Of a DNA stretch of 64,000 bases, positions 9,751-22,215 are shown piece after piece; within the stretch, counting starts at the first letter, position 1, and every line of letters starts with the position of its first letter. Under the pieces are notes generated by a model that was not told the DNA's origin, ran no database searches, and saw nothing but the letters and a program-made list of their open reading frames with translations. Both the position numbers and the translations under genes were made by a program. The stretch comes from Channa striata (taxonomy: Eukaryota; Chordata; Actinopteri; Anabantiformes; Channidae). The DNA lies in assembly GCA_033026295.1 (NCBI GenBank), contig CM065173.1:9031517-9095516 (forward strand). Direction: 5' to 3'.

Positions 9751-12700
9751 CTGATACATTTCTTGTCCAGTGGCCATCAGATTAGCGTGGCTTTAATTGC
9801 CATGAGTGAAATTCATTAAACCATAATTACTTTCTCCGTTCGGCACAGAATCAGTGTCGTTAACAGTTTTTCCTGCGACAGGCCTCCCAGTGTGTTTCAC
9901 TCTTTGTGTACTGTACGAGCAATTAAAGATTTTATTAGCCCAAGGTTCATTCAACATAAAGTAATTACACTGTAATACACTGAAGTGATTTCTGACTCTC
10001 TTATCTTCTCGTTGTTGTAAAAATCAAGTGTTAGAATTAGAAGTATATAGCGGTGACCAACAACAAAAGACTTCCTTTCTTTTTGCCTGGCACAGTGGGA
10101 GACGAGCTGACACACTAAAGCATGTGTGTTCCTCTCCCCTGCATTAACTTTTAATACACTGAGCACTAGGTGCTGCTGTAACACTGTGATGCTGATGACA
10201 CAGCACTGAGCTGCCGCTTCCCATTATTTTGCTGCTGTGCTATCTGTGCCTATGCCGAAGCGACGTGCCGATGAGACATCCCCAGCTCTCATGAATAATA
10301 CAAGCACGATGGCCTTGCCTCTCCTGTCACTGTAGTGAAGCCCCCGATCTGTCACATTCACCTGGATGTGACACACAGGTCTGCAACAGGGAATAAATGC
10401 TTGGTTTCTCTAGTTTGACACGCGCGCACACATACACACAACAAAAGGTAGTGTGAGACAGATAAATACATACTTTTTCCAGTGTATTATGCTTTCCCTT
10501 CCCACCTGTCTCCCTAGCTTCAGTAGAAAAGGTACAAAACACACAAATATGCACACACACTCTTCATTTAGAGCACGAGCTGTTTGTGCAATGTGAGTCA
10601 GTGAGGCTGACCGAGCCCGGCTTCTCCTCGAGAGCTGGGTGACGTACCGAGGAACACACAATAATTATGAGCCGCTGTCTGGTTCCGACCTGGGCGAGAC
10701 ATCCTGCAGCTGCCTGACAGTCGACAAACTCAAAATTAGAAGAACACTGTAGCAATCTGAGCCATAGATGGAGCGCGCGTCAGGAGTGGACACAGTAATG
10801 ACTGCGGTGACAGAAGTGGTTGTTGGCGAAGGACTGGAGTCTTTGAAGCAGTGATGGCTGCCCAGAGATGGCACGCCTTAAGATTGAAAGGTTTTCGAAA
10901 AGCCAGTGGCATGAAGAAAGTGATGGTATGTGAGGGTAATGAGTTAGGATTCACATTAACGTCCACACTCTCGTCAAGTCGACAGATCTCGGTCAAAGGT
11001 CGAAAGGCATTAGCATAAATCAGCATAATCCCCCACTTTAACCACCTCCCATGTACGTGTGCCACTCACGTACCTGGGGTTCGTTCACACACATAATTGT
11101 CCACTTAATAAGGGTCTTATGTGCGCCAATAAAAGAAGGTAAGTGTTTTCCAAAATACCGATTAAGAGAACATAAGCATAATTTTTTAGTAGTAAAAGAT
11201 CTTGTTGTGGGTCTGTGTCACACCACCCGCCTCCTCCCTCCATCTACTCTGCAAGATAGAAAAACCTGTGTGTTTGAACTTGGAATCCACCATTTACTGT
11301 AGTGATGAATGTAGTAGTTTTTTATTTTTGTGTCACACTCAAAAGTCAAATCAAATCTAAGAGGTCCATCCTGTATGAGATTGCATGATACATAAAGCAG
11401 CTTCCATTAGATTAACCAAGAATAATAATATACAGAATAAATAATGAAATGAAACAAGACACTTTTCCTTAAGACCAAAAATGATCAAAAGTCTCCTTTT
11501 CAAAGAGCATTCTTCAAATATGTGCACATTGCACACCCAAACAACGTGCTTCTGTATTTATATTACAAAGGACTGTATAAAACAGTTTTAACTTACAGAG
11601 CTGACAAACCCAATCGTGTTCTTCAATGTCACCATAACAACAGTTTCAAAACATAAAGGTGAAACGGTGCATCTTAACTCTGTGCACAGAGATCTGATTT
11701 GAGATGTGAGATGTGAAAACACTTAAATCAAACTTCTGTAGTAAAGTGAATCACTGAGTGAAACGGTGTCTCAGGACCACAACGTTCAAGCCTCATGTGT
11801 GAGAGCCGCCGGCGATGTGATGCTGGAGGAAATGGAGCCGCCCTGGTTTCGGCACCTTAACCTGCTGTCGGTTTGCAATGACATGGAATAAACTGCACTG
11901 ACCAAAACTGCAGCTCCATCAGCTGTGGCCAACAGGAAAAGATACAGGTGGAACATGCAAACAATCAGTTCAGAACACAATTCAGAATACACCAGCACAA
12001 ACAGGGTCATTAATTGTTCCTAGTGGCAACGGCCCACTGTTAAGTAATAAAGTGTTGCCTTGGTGAGCTACAGTTGCTGTGTTGTTGTCTCTGCCATTCA
12101 TTTTTTCAATTAATCCAACTCTTTCTTTTCCCCCAGTTTATCCTCTGTCAATACTCAGCTGTAGGTTACCGTTTCCAGCTTCCAGCTTCCAGCTTCCAGC
12201 TTCCAGCCTGGTTTGTTTGAAAGGAAAAGTGATCTGATATTTCCATTCGGCTCGCACACAGATGTGCTGAGGTAACGTGAGCCTCATTAATGTTTCCAAG
12301 CTTGCATCTAAATTCACTTGTGCCGTTTTCACGGTGACAATTTCTGAGTGAGACTTCATTCAGCATCATACTGTAGAGATTTTCCAGTGACTTAGAGGAG
12401 GATTTGAGTTCACCTACTGTGAGCCGTGTGTATTAGAGCCCAAAACGAAATGCCAATACCTCTCACAAATCCAGCAGGTAGGATGGGGAGCACAATCTGG
12501 CAGATTTGTCAAGTAAATCTTCTTTTTTTTTAGACGACTGGTTCAAAATGGTCTCATCAACATTTATCTCCAGATCAGGCTGATCCCACCCACACCCTGA
12601 AATAGGGTCACAGAAATGATTCTTGATTTTTTATGTTTGTTTTTCTGCTTAAAGTGATAAAAATATATCAGCCTAAGTATAAGACAGCCGTTCTTATGAC

Positions 12701-15700
12701 GTTGGATTTTCTTTGCTGATAAACAGTTTTTGACGCACATGGTATTTATTGTAATAAGACTGGACCAGTGAAAGAGATGCTTCTGTATGCCACAGTAGAA
12801 TATGGCCACAATTCCACTTCTTCCAACAACAACCTGCACATGCAAACAACCAAAAAGAAGAAGGTCAGATGAACAGACACTGAAACGGAAGATGAAATAA
12901 ACGAATTGAAAACTGTCCGTGGATATTCAGCCAACCTGCTTGTGTTTTTGATATTATCAGCACATAGAGTCTGGAGCTAATGTGCCTCTGGATGGCTCCT
13001 CTTTAGACGTCGTGGGCTCTCATTCATTACTTCGCACTGTGTTGTGTTAGCGCTCACTGTGTGTCGTTGAACTTTTTTTTGCTTTGATAACCCGTGATGA
13101 CGTCCAGCTGTTGGTTCCGCTCCTGCTTTAGTCTCTAGTTTTTATGCTGTGATCTCTACCCTCTTACAGGGGGCTGTTTGTTGATGCCATCCCCCAAATA
13201 TGGAGGCAGCCATCTGTTGAAAATACTCCCATTGGCAGAAAAATGCAGATGCTCTTTTTTTAAAATGTCACCAAACTGGTGGCTGGTGTAGAACTATTTT
13301 CACTCTAAACAGTCAAAAATGCCAAACTACAACTAGAATTAGGTACCAAACATCAGCACTAAATAAAGATGGATTGGTTTGTTGTGAAAAAGCTGCTTCC
13401 TCAGCATATCATACGCATCACTTGACTGGTTAGAACAATAACAACATCAGCAGTTTCACACTTTATGACCCACCCCCTCTTGACAAGCTTTACACGACCA
13501 CCATAGTTTTCACTATGGTAAAATGGATCTTCTGGTTGTTTTTGGATACATGTGCTTGGTTGTTGCCTTTTCCATTAAATCTGCAATAACCTGCAGTTTT
13601 TTTTAATTTGAGCCACATGATAAAATAAACACATGTCAATATTACACCTTTTTCCTTCAACATTAACATTCATTTGGAGTAATGTCTCTGTCCAGGCGGT
13701 AACTTTCACTCTCCCTTCAGCTCTGGTTTTTGGTCTTCAGTAACTCTCTGGGGTAACATCTGGACCCGCAGCTGGATGTTCACTAGCTCGTTGTTAACTT
13801 GTCTGACCGTGGAAAGAGTGACCCAAAACAATAAAGATGTATTCAGTATATCAGTATTGTTGTTTTAACTCCTCATGGAGCGTCTGTCATCCAAGGAGAA
13901 AAAAAAAATCCATGTAGATTCAGCCTCCATTTTACTTTTAAATGTCTGACCCCTCTTAATAATTAGTGGCTAATCTAAATTCTCACAACAGGAACCGCCC
14001 AATAAACACCTTCACTTAAAGGCTAACGGGGATCACATGCCCACCTTTACTCTCACAAAGTGCTGTCAAAGAACCTCAGGCTTTTAAACCATTTCTAAAG
14101 GTTTGTTCCACACATTCACTATCCCAAAGTAATTTCTATTTCATTGCTCAGTTTTATTCCACTCTGCTGGTTTGTTTTAACCTTTCTCACCTCGCAAAAA
14201 ACACGGTAAATGTTCTTTTACCCGAATACTTTTTAAAGGCTGTGTCATTACTGTACTGGCCTTTTCCGTTTGTGAATAATGATGATGTGCATTTATCTTT
14301 GTTGTTGAACACTTGGTAAAATTTGCTTTTGAAATGACCCATGAAAATACATAATCACTGTTCTATTTGCAAGAGGCTGAGCACTGTAACATTTTATAAA
14401 GGTATTCTCTGCAGGTTTGAGCACACCACTGCCCTCAGAGCCAATCCAGACTATATATAAATGCAGTGTATAGAAATTCTGTGGCTTATATTTTCATGCA
14501 TATATTACCTGCCAAACTACTCTTACACCCAGGCTCCATCCTCTTTGAGCACTGCAGTATTTCTAAAAATCAGATTTTCTTCTTTCAACTGGATCAACAA
14601 GATCAACGGAAAAAGGCAGAAATTAATTTGCTTGAATGGAACAAAGCGTATCTGCTCAGCTAGTAAGAATTCATTGCAAAGAGCTGTAAAGAAAAAGGAT
14701 TCACTTGCTGTTTGCACGGTTTCAGGAGGTTTATTGCTCAATACAGTAAAAAAGGAACAGCTGTGAGCAGAATGCTGCAGACATTAGCTCGAGCTTCTGT
14801 TCTTAAATAGGATCTTCAATTCAGAATGTCATTTGCTGCAAGTGCACAAAAGAAGAGTCTGCACAGCCCCAATCATCCCGGATGCTTATTTAAGTTCAAT
14901 TTATCAGTTTCTGCTCTGTGTTTAGCAGACACGCACAGATGTTTTTGTCATCCGGCTTCAGGGTCCTGATGCTGTGCTTGCTGGCTCACAGTCACACTGC
15001 CATTGCTCACAATACAGCAGCTTTAATGTTATTAGTAACACCTTCGCTTTCCTGCTATGACAAATCGAAATGTCAGCTGTATAAAAGCCAAGTGATCCGA
15101 CAACAGGTGTTAATTACTTTATCACTGATGTGTCAAGCTGTCTTTAGTGTTGTCGAACTGAACTCGTCTACGGTCTAACTTTCCAGCATTAAAGATCCAT
15201 ATTCAAACATTCAAGTTCTTAATTTGTGCTTCTCACCCATTGTCAAGTGGGATCAGCTAACAGATGCATGCATGAATAGACCGGTTTGAGTTTTTCTGGT
15301 ATTAAAGTTTAACTCTCTTTTGCAAAGATTCAGAAACTGTGTCGCTTTAAAAATCTCCCATAGTTGAGATCATGCGACAGTTAAAGCTTTAGCACATGAT
15401 CTACATCCTCCATGTGTCCGTGTGAGGACTTATGTGGGCGGGTAATGGACGAAACATGCAAGTACCTTGAAAAAGCTTCAAAAAGTTTATTCAAGTAGAG
15501 TCAATGTAAATCAGATTAGAAGGAATCAGAAGTAAGGAACAGCCAATGAAGCACTAATCACTAAGTCTCAGAGACTTACTGGCGATGTGCCTCTGAGGCT
15601 GAGGGGTGTTGAAGTTCACAACCCTCTTGAATGAGCTTTTTTGTCGCATACTTCATAAAGAGATATATTTGCTTCCTTGAACTGAAAAGTCCTTGTTCAC

Positions 15701-16285
15701 TCACTGCATTGCAGAAATCGATCTCCTTCTGCTCTGATATGACGTTTCCGAAAATGAGAACACACTTTCTGACTCTGCAATTTATTGCATTTACCTCCTC
15801 CCTCTTTTAACTTAAACCCTGTAAAAACAGTTAGCTGCAGTCCCCCATCTTTACTGCTAACAAATGGTCTGGTTTGTTTTAGTCTTTGGCTGTGGAAGCT
15901 TCTTTCCTTCCAGCCAAATTGTTTGGACCGATTCCTTCAGTGCTGACAGGGGACACAGTTGCATCTCCACCCAGAGGCATCTTCCAGTCATGGACTTTGA
16001 TTCTTTTGAGACACAAATCCTGGCAGCTTTTTCACTCATCCCCGAACTGTGTCAAGTACCACTTTGTTTTTATTTGAATTGTCTGCGTCATTGTCTCAAT
16101 TTCCAAATGAGCAACTGGAGAGTTTTGGCCTGGTGCAAGTTTGTTGATTGCAGTACTTTAGGACTTGTAAATGTGCTGGGAAGCTGAGTGACTTGGAGTG
16201 GTTTCTTAATGGGAGCTAATCAAAGCAGGAGAAGCAGTGAGGGTGGGAGTGGTGGGGGGTTTGCCTACGAGGACATCTCTCTTGA
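9751..16285. other. Intergenic DNA
   Basis: About 6.5 kb of AT-rich sequence without a recognisable gene. Local features are the TCCAGCT heptamer repeat at 12174-12208, a short ACCATAG/CTATGGT hairpin near 13500-13520, and scattered mononucleotide runs. Open frames of up to 109 codons (such as 10736-11065 minus) have no similarity that I recognise. Confidence 0.7.
12174..12208. repeat. Five tandem TCCAGCT heptamers
   Basis: Four exact 7-base units are followed by a fifth ending in C. It is a young, nearly perfect minisatellite seed; no function is implied. Confidence 0.95.
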
Positions 16286-16289
16286 AAGG

Positions 16290-16600
16290 CCAAAACAACC
16301 CTGAAGAGATCCAAAATGACCACAAAGCCACCAAAGTCACCACAAGAAGCAAACTGACTATTGAGATATGAAAAGCAACCACACAAATAGGACCACAGAG
16401 AGACAAAAACTGACTTTAAAGGGATGCAAATCATCCACAGAGGGATGCAAATAGACTGCACGGAGAGACAAATTGACCACAAAGAGACAAACACGACTAC
16501 AAAAAGATTCAAATCAACTATAAGGAGTCTCAAACTGACTACAAAAAGACACTAAAGAAAAGCAGAACCGACTACAAAGACCCAAATAAACAACCAATAC
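16290..16600. repeat. Diverged minisatellite, period about 21
   Basis: Repeated phrases such as GACCACAAAGAGACAAA, GACTACAAAAAGATTCAAA and GACTACAAAAAGACAC recur about every 20-21 bases for some 300 bases. The shared core is roughly GACTACAAAGAGAnnCAAA. Units differ by substitutions and small indels, so the array is old. No gene overlaps it. Confidence 0.8.
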
Positions 16601-19575
16601 AAGCAGTCTGTGATCCATATTAAGTACAGCACGATGATTATTTTTCTTCTTCTTTCATGCTTTAGATATAAATTCAGAAGACGCGAACCCACTGCCAAAA
16701 AGGCACTCAATCAAAGCTGCACCCTCAGTACTAATCCTATCTTAATCTGGAACCACATTTTAACCAGTGTTTGTCGCAAATCACGATCTAAAGGAGGACA
16801 CAGACTGAAATTAATTTTCCACTACACTAATCTTCAACTTTGTATTTTGCAGTTGGTGGCAGAGGGCTGAGACCGATCTTTTGCTTCTAAGCAAATTGAA
16901 ACGTTGCTCCTCAGCTTTAAAGGTCCTGTGTCCTGTTTGTTTTGGATAAGCGTTAGGTGAAACTGTGATTTGAAACGAGAGGGTCTGGTCTCATCAGAAG
17001 GGGGGGAATAACTGAAGCATTTAGTTCTTTCTTTCCTCATTCGACACTAGATGTCCCCATTAGCCTTTGGTAAAACCAAAACTCACTCCAGGCTCTTAGA
17101 GTTTCACTCGTCCCCTGCAAAAGCCGTGTTCAGTTGCTTATAAACATGTATTTTATTATGTATTTTTCTTTCAAGACCGAATAACGCAGATGCAAATGAA
17201 GAGATTATGCAGAGATTATGCAAAGAGGCAACTATGTGCAGACATGGCTAATGGGAGGCACAACACTAAACACCCTGGATGAATGCCGGGCATCCTGTAG
17301 CATCCCAGTGGTTTGTAGATAAAGTATGAGCTCTGAAAACAAAAGCCTGTGTATTGAGGGCCAGGTGATCTAAACAGAGAGAATTAGATAGCGAAGCTTG
17401 AGGCGTGTAATGTCTTAGATCTCACAGCTCGCCCCAAAGTGGATTATGAAACCGATATTGGTGTCAGAAGCCTACTGGCGAGCAGGAGTTGGGAGGAAAA
17501 GAGGAGCTGGGGTAATCTGGTGGTAGACAGAGGAAGAGATGTTGGCGGCTGATGTAGGATAAAAGTGTAGCTCGCCTCCAGTAAGACTTAAGATCAGCGT
17601 GGAGAAGCAATATAGTGATAGTGTGATACTGTAGCTGCTGGCTGGCAGGAAAAGCTGGAGGAGAGGTTTCAGCCGAGGGTGAAGCTGTGATTAGAGAGAG
17701 ATTGGAGGTAAAATCCCAGGGAATCACTGGCGTCTGTGCAGGTGCTTATTGAAGTCTTACTTTCACGGGTGTGAGGAAACAATCAAAATGGGGTTGAGGG
17801 AAGAATCAAGAATGGGATTGATCCATCTGTGCCAGGGACTTTGGGCTTAAAGATGGAGAAGGCCTGGGAAGTGGGGTGTATTGTAAAAGTGCCAGCAGCT
17901 GTTCTCTCTCGTCTACATGCTAGATTATAAAAAAATAACATCACTGCCTATTATTCTGCTCACCTGCATCGTCTGATTATTTTTTATGTAAACCACATCA
18001 CATCGCAGCATTTTGAGCGTCATGAGGGGAAGCCTGCTGTTATCTGCACATTCCCCTCATTCTTTGTTTTTCATTTAATACACTGCATCCTGGTTGATGA
18101 GGCTCATTTAATTTCTAATGATTAGGCAATAAAAAAAAGCTTGCTTTAATTAAAGTTTGTTCAAAGATAAACTTCCCTAAAATGTGTTAGTGGGGTGATT
18201 TTACACTTCAGTGGTGAAGTAGGCACTGAGATGTAAAAAAACTAGAAATGCTCATAAGCTTTAGAGGACATATAATTAAAAATTGGATGATAAAAGCAGC
18301 AAGTTTTTTGAGGCACATTCAGTCATTCAGAGATAGATATTTTTGTAAAATATTCAAAGAAATATAACCATTTCTACATCCTTCTTATTGTCCACACATC
18401 TTACACTCTATTTCGAAACAAAGGTTTAACATTTCAGTGACTCAACTCACGTGGAAAAGTTTATTTACATGCAAATACAGCGTAGCAGCTGAAGTGCATC
18501 TGGGCTTCGACCTCGTCTCTCCCAGCAGAACACGCAAAGGGACTTGGAAGCGATAAATAGATATATTTCCCGCACTTAAATGAGAGCCTGCAGGTGGATG
18601 TTGGTGGAGCTGAATACAGAAGGTCAAAATACAGTGGTGCACCGAGGCAGCTTAAAACAGACCGCCAAATTGGGATGGGTGCGTTTGTCAGAGGATGGAG
18701 AGAGTGAGGCGTGTCACATGTCTCAGACATCCTCCTGTTTCTGTGCTGGGTAGGAAAGAATCATCTGGCTGCTTCAGGGACGTTTACAGTACAAGCAGGA
18801 AGAGATGTAATAAAAACCTCGTGCGTCGTGAACAATGCTGAAGAACCCTGAAAGTGCAACAAGAAAATAAACAGCGATATGAATTTTACCGTGCAAAAGA
18901 TAAAAAAGGGAACTTATCTCGCAGGTTTTCTGACTGATAATACAAGATTGTATACTTATGTTTTGATGTTCTCTTCAGAGTCAGAAACAGTAAAAAGATA
19001 ACTCTCTGAGGTTTGACATTTACTGCCAAATACCACCAGCTTTGCTGATCCCAGGTGTGTCGCATACAGACTTGTTTTTAAGTCGAGAAAAACTTTGACG
19101 AGCTGAATCCAGTATTATCCAGACAATCACAACATAGTTTAATGCAGTTTTTCCAATTTTAATAGTTATCAACATAGGAGTGAACACAAGCTAGTGAACT
19201 AACATTTAAATGAAACGTATTTCTGCATCTACAAGTCACATGAAAAACTTTATCCTTGTATTTACATGACATAAAATAAATATAAGAAATAGTCCTGATA
19301 TTATTTGTTGGGTGAGGTCTAAAATAATAATAGAAGTTTGTCATAGTCAGTCACTGTGATTCACTGCTGAGCAGGTGCAGCTGATAGACACAGTAGGCTG
19401 GTGTAGGGTGGAGGTTCTACAGATCCACAGCTCAGTTATCCTCTCACATGACAAACTGGGCTAAAGGATGTTTTGATAACGCAAATAACTTTAATGTTGA
19501 CGGTTAAAGTTTGGTTTGTTTAGGCCCAAAAACACTTGTGGAAACTGTGGTTGGGTTTAAACAAATACTTTTTGT
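16601..19575. other. Intergenic DNA
   Basis: No gene or clear mobile element was found. A duplicated GAGATTATGCA phrase occurs at about 17201-17221. AT-rich homeodomain-type TAATT motifs cluster around 18080-18160, but I cannot show conservation from one sequence. Confidence 0.7.
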
Positions 19576-19577
19576 GT

Positions 19578-19690
19578 CCCTGGCTGTCTGTGGCCTTTCT
19601 ATGTGGAGCTTGCATGTTCTCCCATGTTCTCGTGGGTTTCCTCCAGCGACTCCAGTTTCTTCCCCCTGTCCAAACACATGCATGTTAGGT
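19578..19690. mobile_element. Teleost dispersed repeat, copy 2 (short)
   Basis: The phrases TGTGGCCTTTCTATGTGGAG, CTTGCATGTTCTCCC, GTGGGTTTCCTCC and ACATGCATGTTAGGT repeat the order seen at 9550-9635. This marks a second, truncated copy of the same element in the same orientation. It is followed by a short (CAA)n patch at 19694-19711. Confidence 0.75.
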
Positions 19691-19779
19691 GGTCAACAAC
19701 AACAACAACAAAACATGGAAACAAATGGTGGTCTCTTGTGCCTCCAAGACCCCATGTTTTGTTGATCCGTTCATCCACT

Positions 19780-19920
19780 TTAATTCAATTCAATTCAATT
19801 CAACTTTATATGGTGCCAGTTTAAAACAGGGTCATCCCAAGGCATTTTACATAATAAAGCCAAGACTACATAAACATTTACAGAAAACCCAACAAATCCC
19901 CCTTTATCCCACTTTAGAGA
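19780..19920. mobile_element. Teleost dispersed repeat with AATTC-rich head
   Basis: The AATTC repeat, followed by TATGGTGCCAGTT, the GGGTCATCCCAAGGCATTTTA phrase and ACAGAAAACCCAACAA, matches the common fish element that normally reads as a TATATAGCGCC-CAAGGTGCTTTACA-type sequence. Class not assigned. Confidence 0.65.
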
Positions 19921-20061
19921 AATTGGCATTGTTGACATTGTTGTACAACATTTACAAAAATGACAATTTTATAAACAAAATAAATTTTTGTGGGAAAGGT
20001 AATCAGAACTGAAATATGTTTTCTGTTACCATAATGAGAATATGTTGAGACCCAGTACCTA

Positions 20062-20150
20062 ATGGCGGCTGTAGCTGAGTTGGTAAAGCCACGGGTTCAG
20101 TTGTTTGATTTCTGGTCATAGCCAATGTATTTTTCCTTACAGTTCTGGTT
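20062..20150 (+). mobile_element. tRNA-derived SINE head, degraded
   Basis: GGCGGCTGTAGCTGAGTTGG contains a good Pol III A box (TAGCTGAGTTGG). About 30 bases on, a GTTGTTTGATTTC segment is a decayed B box. The spacing is tRNA-like, but the downstream body is not clear. Sequence at 20220-20335 also resembles another worn dispersed repeat. Confidence 0.6.
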
Positions 20151-20339
20151 GAGTAAAATCATGCATTAGCTTAATGGAGGAAAAAGCAATGTTTCACTTT
20201 ACACACAACCTCCTTATTTGCTTTTAAACTCAACCACTATCTTTCTCTTACCTCAACCAAAGTGCTTTTGTTACCTAAACATAACCTTTAATCCGACTCC
20301 AGAGTCAAACTCCGGCCTGTAGCGCTACAGCCCTGCATT

Positions 20340-22130
20340 TTATTTGCTTTGCAACTCATTCTCCATTACTGAATGTGTTGCTTACTTAATTATAAAATGT
20401 GCTGCATCAGAACATAATCACTCTCTGATTACGTTTCCTACAGAGATAAAATTAGATCTACACTTGCATATGAAGTCATTTTTAGGAGACAGGGCTGAAT
20501 GTAAATATACTGTGTGTTGTATTTGGGCACTTGCTGAAACAACCGACTGGCATAAAAAAGAAAATGAAGTATACACATGCTTTAAATGGCTGCACCAACC
20601 ATAAACTCTAGTTTATTTCCAAACTGTCTCCTAAAAAGTTTCCTGGAAAGAGTCATAAATTTAAGCATAGCTCCAACCTGCCTTTAGTTGTTTCTAGTGT
20701 TAAGACAACCTTGCTAGACGGTTTATTCTCAGTGTTGCAGGTGAGCTCATAAAAAACAAGAGTAATAAATATTGACTGGAGCATTTTCCTTATTATTAAA
20801 ATTGATCCGGAAGTCAATAATAAACCAACAAAATGAACAGAACTAAAAGAAGTATCAGAACATTGTTTCTAATTTATTTAAAACCATATTTACATGCACG
20901 CGTGTGCACTCACATTGACGTGTTTTAGAGATAATAGTGCAGCTTTTTCCGAGCTGCTGTGCCTGAAGGACCAACACACCTGTCCTCTCCATCTTTAAAC
21001 TGTCATATTTTTCACAAAACAGCAATATTGTGTGTGGTTTGTAGGGACGGCCACTTGTTTTTACGAGTGTCAGGCGAGCAGCGTCTTTGTCGTTCATTTC
21101 TGATTGAGGCAGACTAGGTCCAAAAAAGTCTAGTTCTTGCTGACCTCCAGTGGCCAAACTTTTCGCTGTTTTGCAGTGACGTAGAAGTGTCCTGCAGGGT
21201 GTGTCAGTCCACTGTGGCATCCCTGATGGATGTAGTTACTGATGAAGCACAACCAACCAAGCATGTGAAGCTGTGAAATGCTGTTTTTTTTCTTGCTGGT
21301 GTTTATAATGTCACTTCCTGGCCTTACTGTCATGTCTGTAGCTGTGAAAGATGAAACCCCTCTGCAGAGAAAGGTTCAGGCTGCAGAGCAAGAGCTTTTC
21401 ATGTTCGCTTGCTTTGCATAATGAGATCTGATCACAATATGGACAGAATGCGGGCATGCATATAAATCATAGATGTAGTGTAGGACCGTGATTGGGTTGC
21501 TCATTAGCCGCACAGCACATTCAGAAGAATTGCACTGCACCCTGAACATAATGCATACCATTACGGGCGTAATCTGATGTTTAATACAATCATATACACA
21601 ATTAATTAGAAAAACTTAGGTTAGACTTAGATAATGCCCTTAGGTCTTACATAAATCTAAGGGCATTAAATCTTACTGCTCATCTCTTTCTGATCTGCAC
21701 CTACATGCCTCACACTGTTGGTAATTGTACCGCTCATTCTGTACAGTGTGAGTGTGAGTGTGTTGCTATGTGTGTAGGTTCCCTCTGTTACTCAGCACAG
21801 TACCATTATGTTGCCTTGTGCTGTGGGAGTATAAATCCTGCTGCAATTTAACATCAGTACAATTATGAAAGGATTTTAATCAAAGTATTTTTATAGCCAA
21901 ATTATCAGGTCTGTCCATATGTGGGATTTTTTTTGGTCCAGCTTGTTGTTTTTTTCTTTGTGCAGAGCCAGTACAGTACATGGCTGGAAACAACCTGACT
22001 TGTCTGGTTCAAAGAAGATGTTTCATCCCTTTCCCTTCCTGTCAGAGCTTGGTACTGATCCAAATCTGCTTCTTCACTTCCCTGAATCTCCATTTACCTC
22101 CCCCTCACATTCTGTATCTCTATCACTTTT
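20340..22130. other. Intergenic DNA with a small perfect hairpin
   Basis: No gene was recognised. TAATGCCCTTAG (21632-21643) is perfectly complementary to CTAAGGGCATTA (21657-21668) across a 13-base spacer. The 121-codon minus-strand frame at 20855-21220 lacks any protein motif known to me. Confidence 0.65.
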
Positions 22131-22134
22131 TAGC

Positions 22135-22215
22135 AGCGATGGAAAGTAACTAAGTGCTGCTTCTACTACACTACTTCCAATATTCTACTACATCTATCCG
22201 ACTACATTGACAGCA
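22135..22215 (+). mobile_element. Remnant of fish GTACTT-rich dispersed repeat
   Basis: AGCGATGGAAAGTAACTAAGT begins a short block that ends in TCTACTACATCTAT-type wording, the signature of a highly abundant teleost element rich in AAGTACTT motifs. It is strongly decayed. A partner fragment lies at 31085-31215. Confidence 0.6.

Noticed and set aside
20855..21220. 121-codon minus-strand open frame
   Set aside because: No family similarity, no splice context, ordinary AT-rich surroundings; the surrounding phrase TGACCTCCAGTGGCCAAAC is typical repeat wording.
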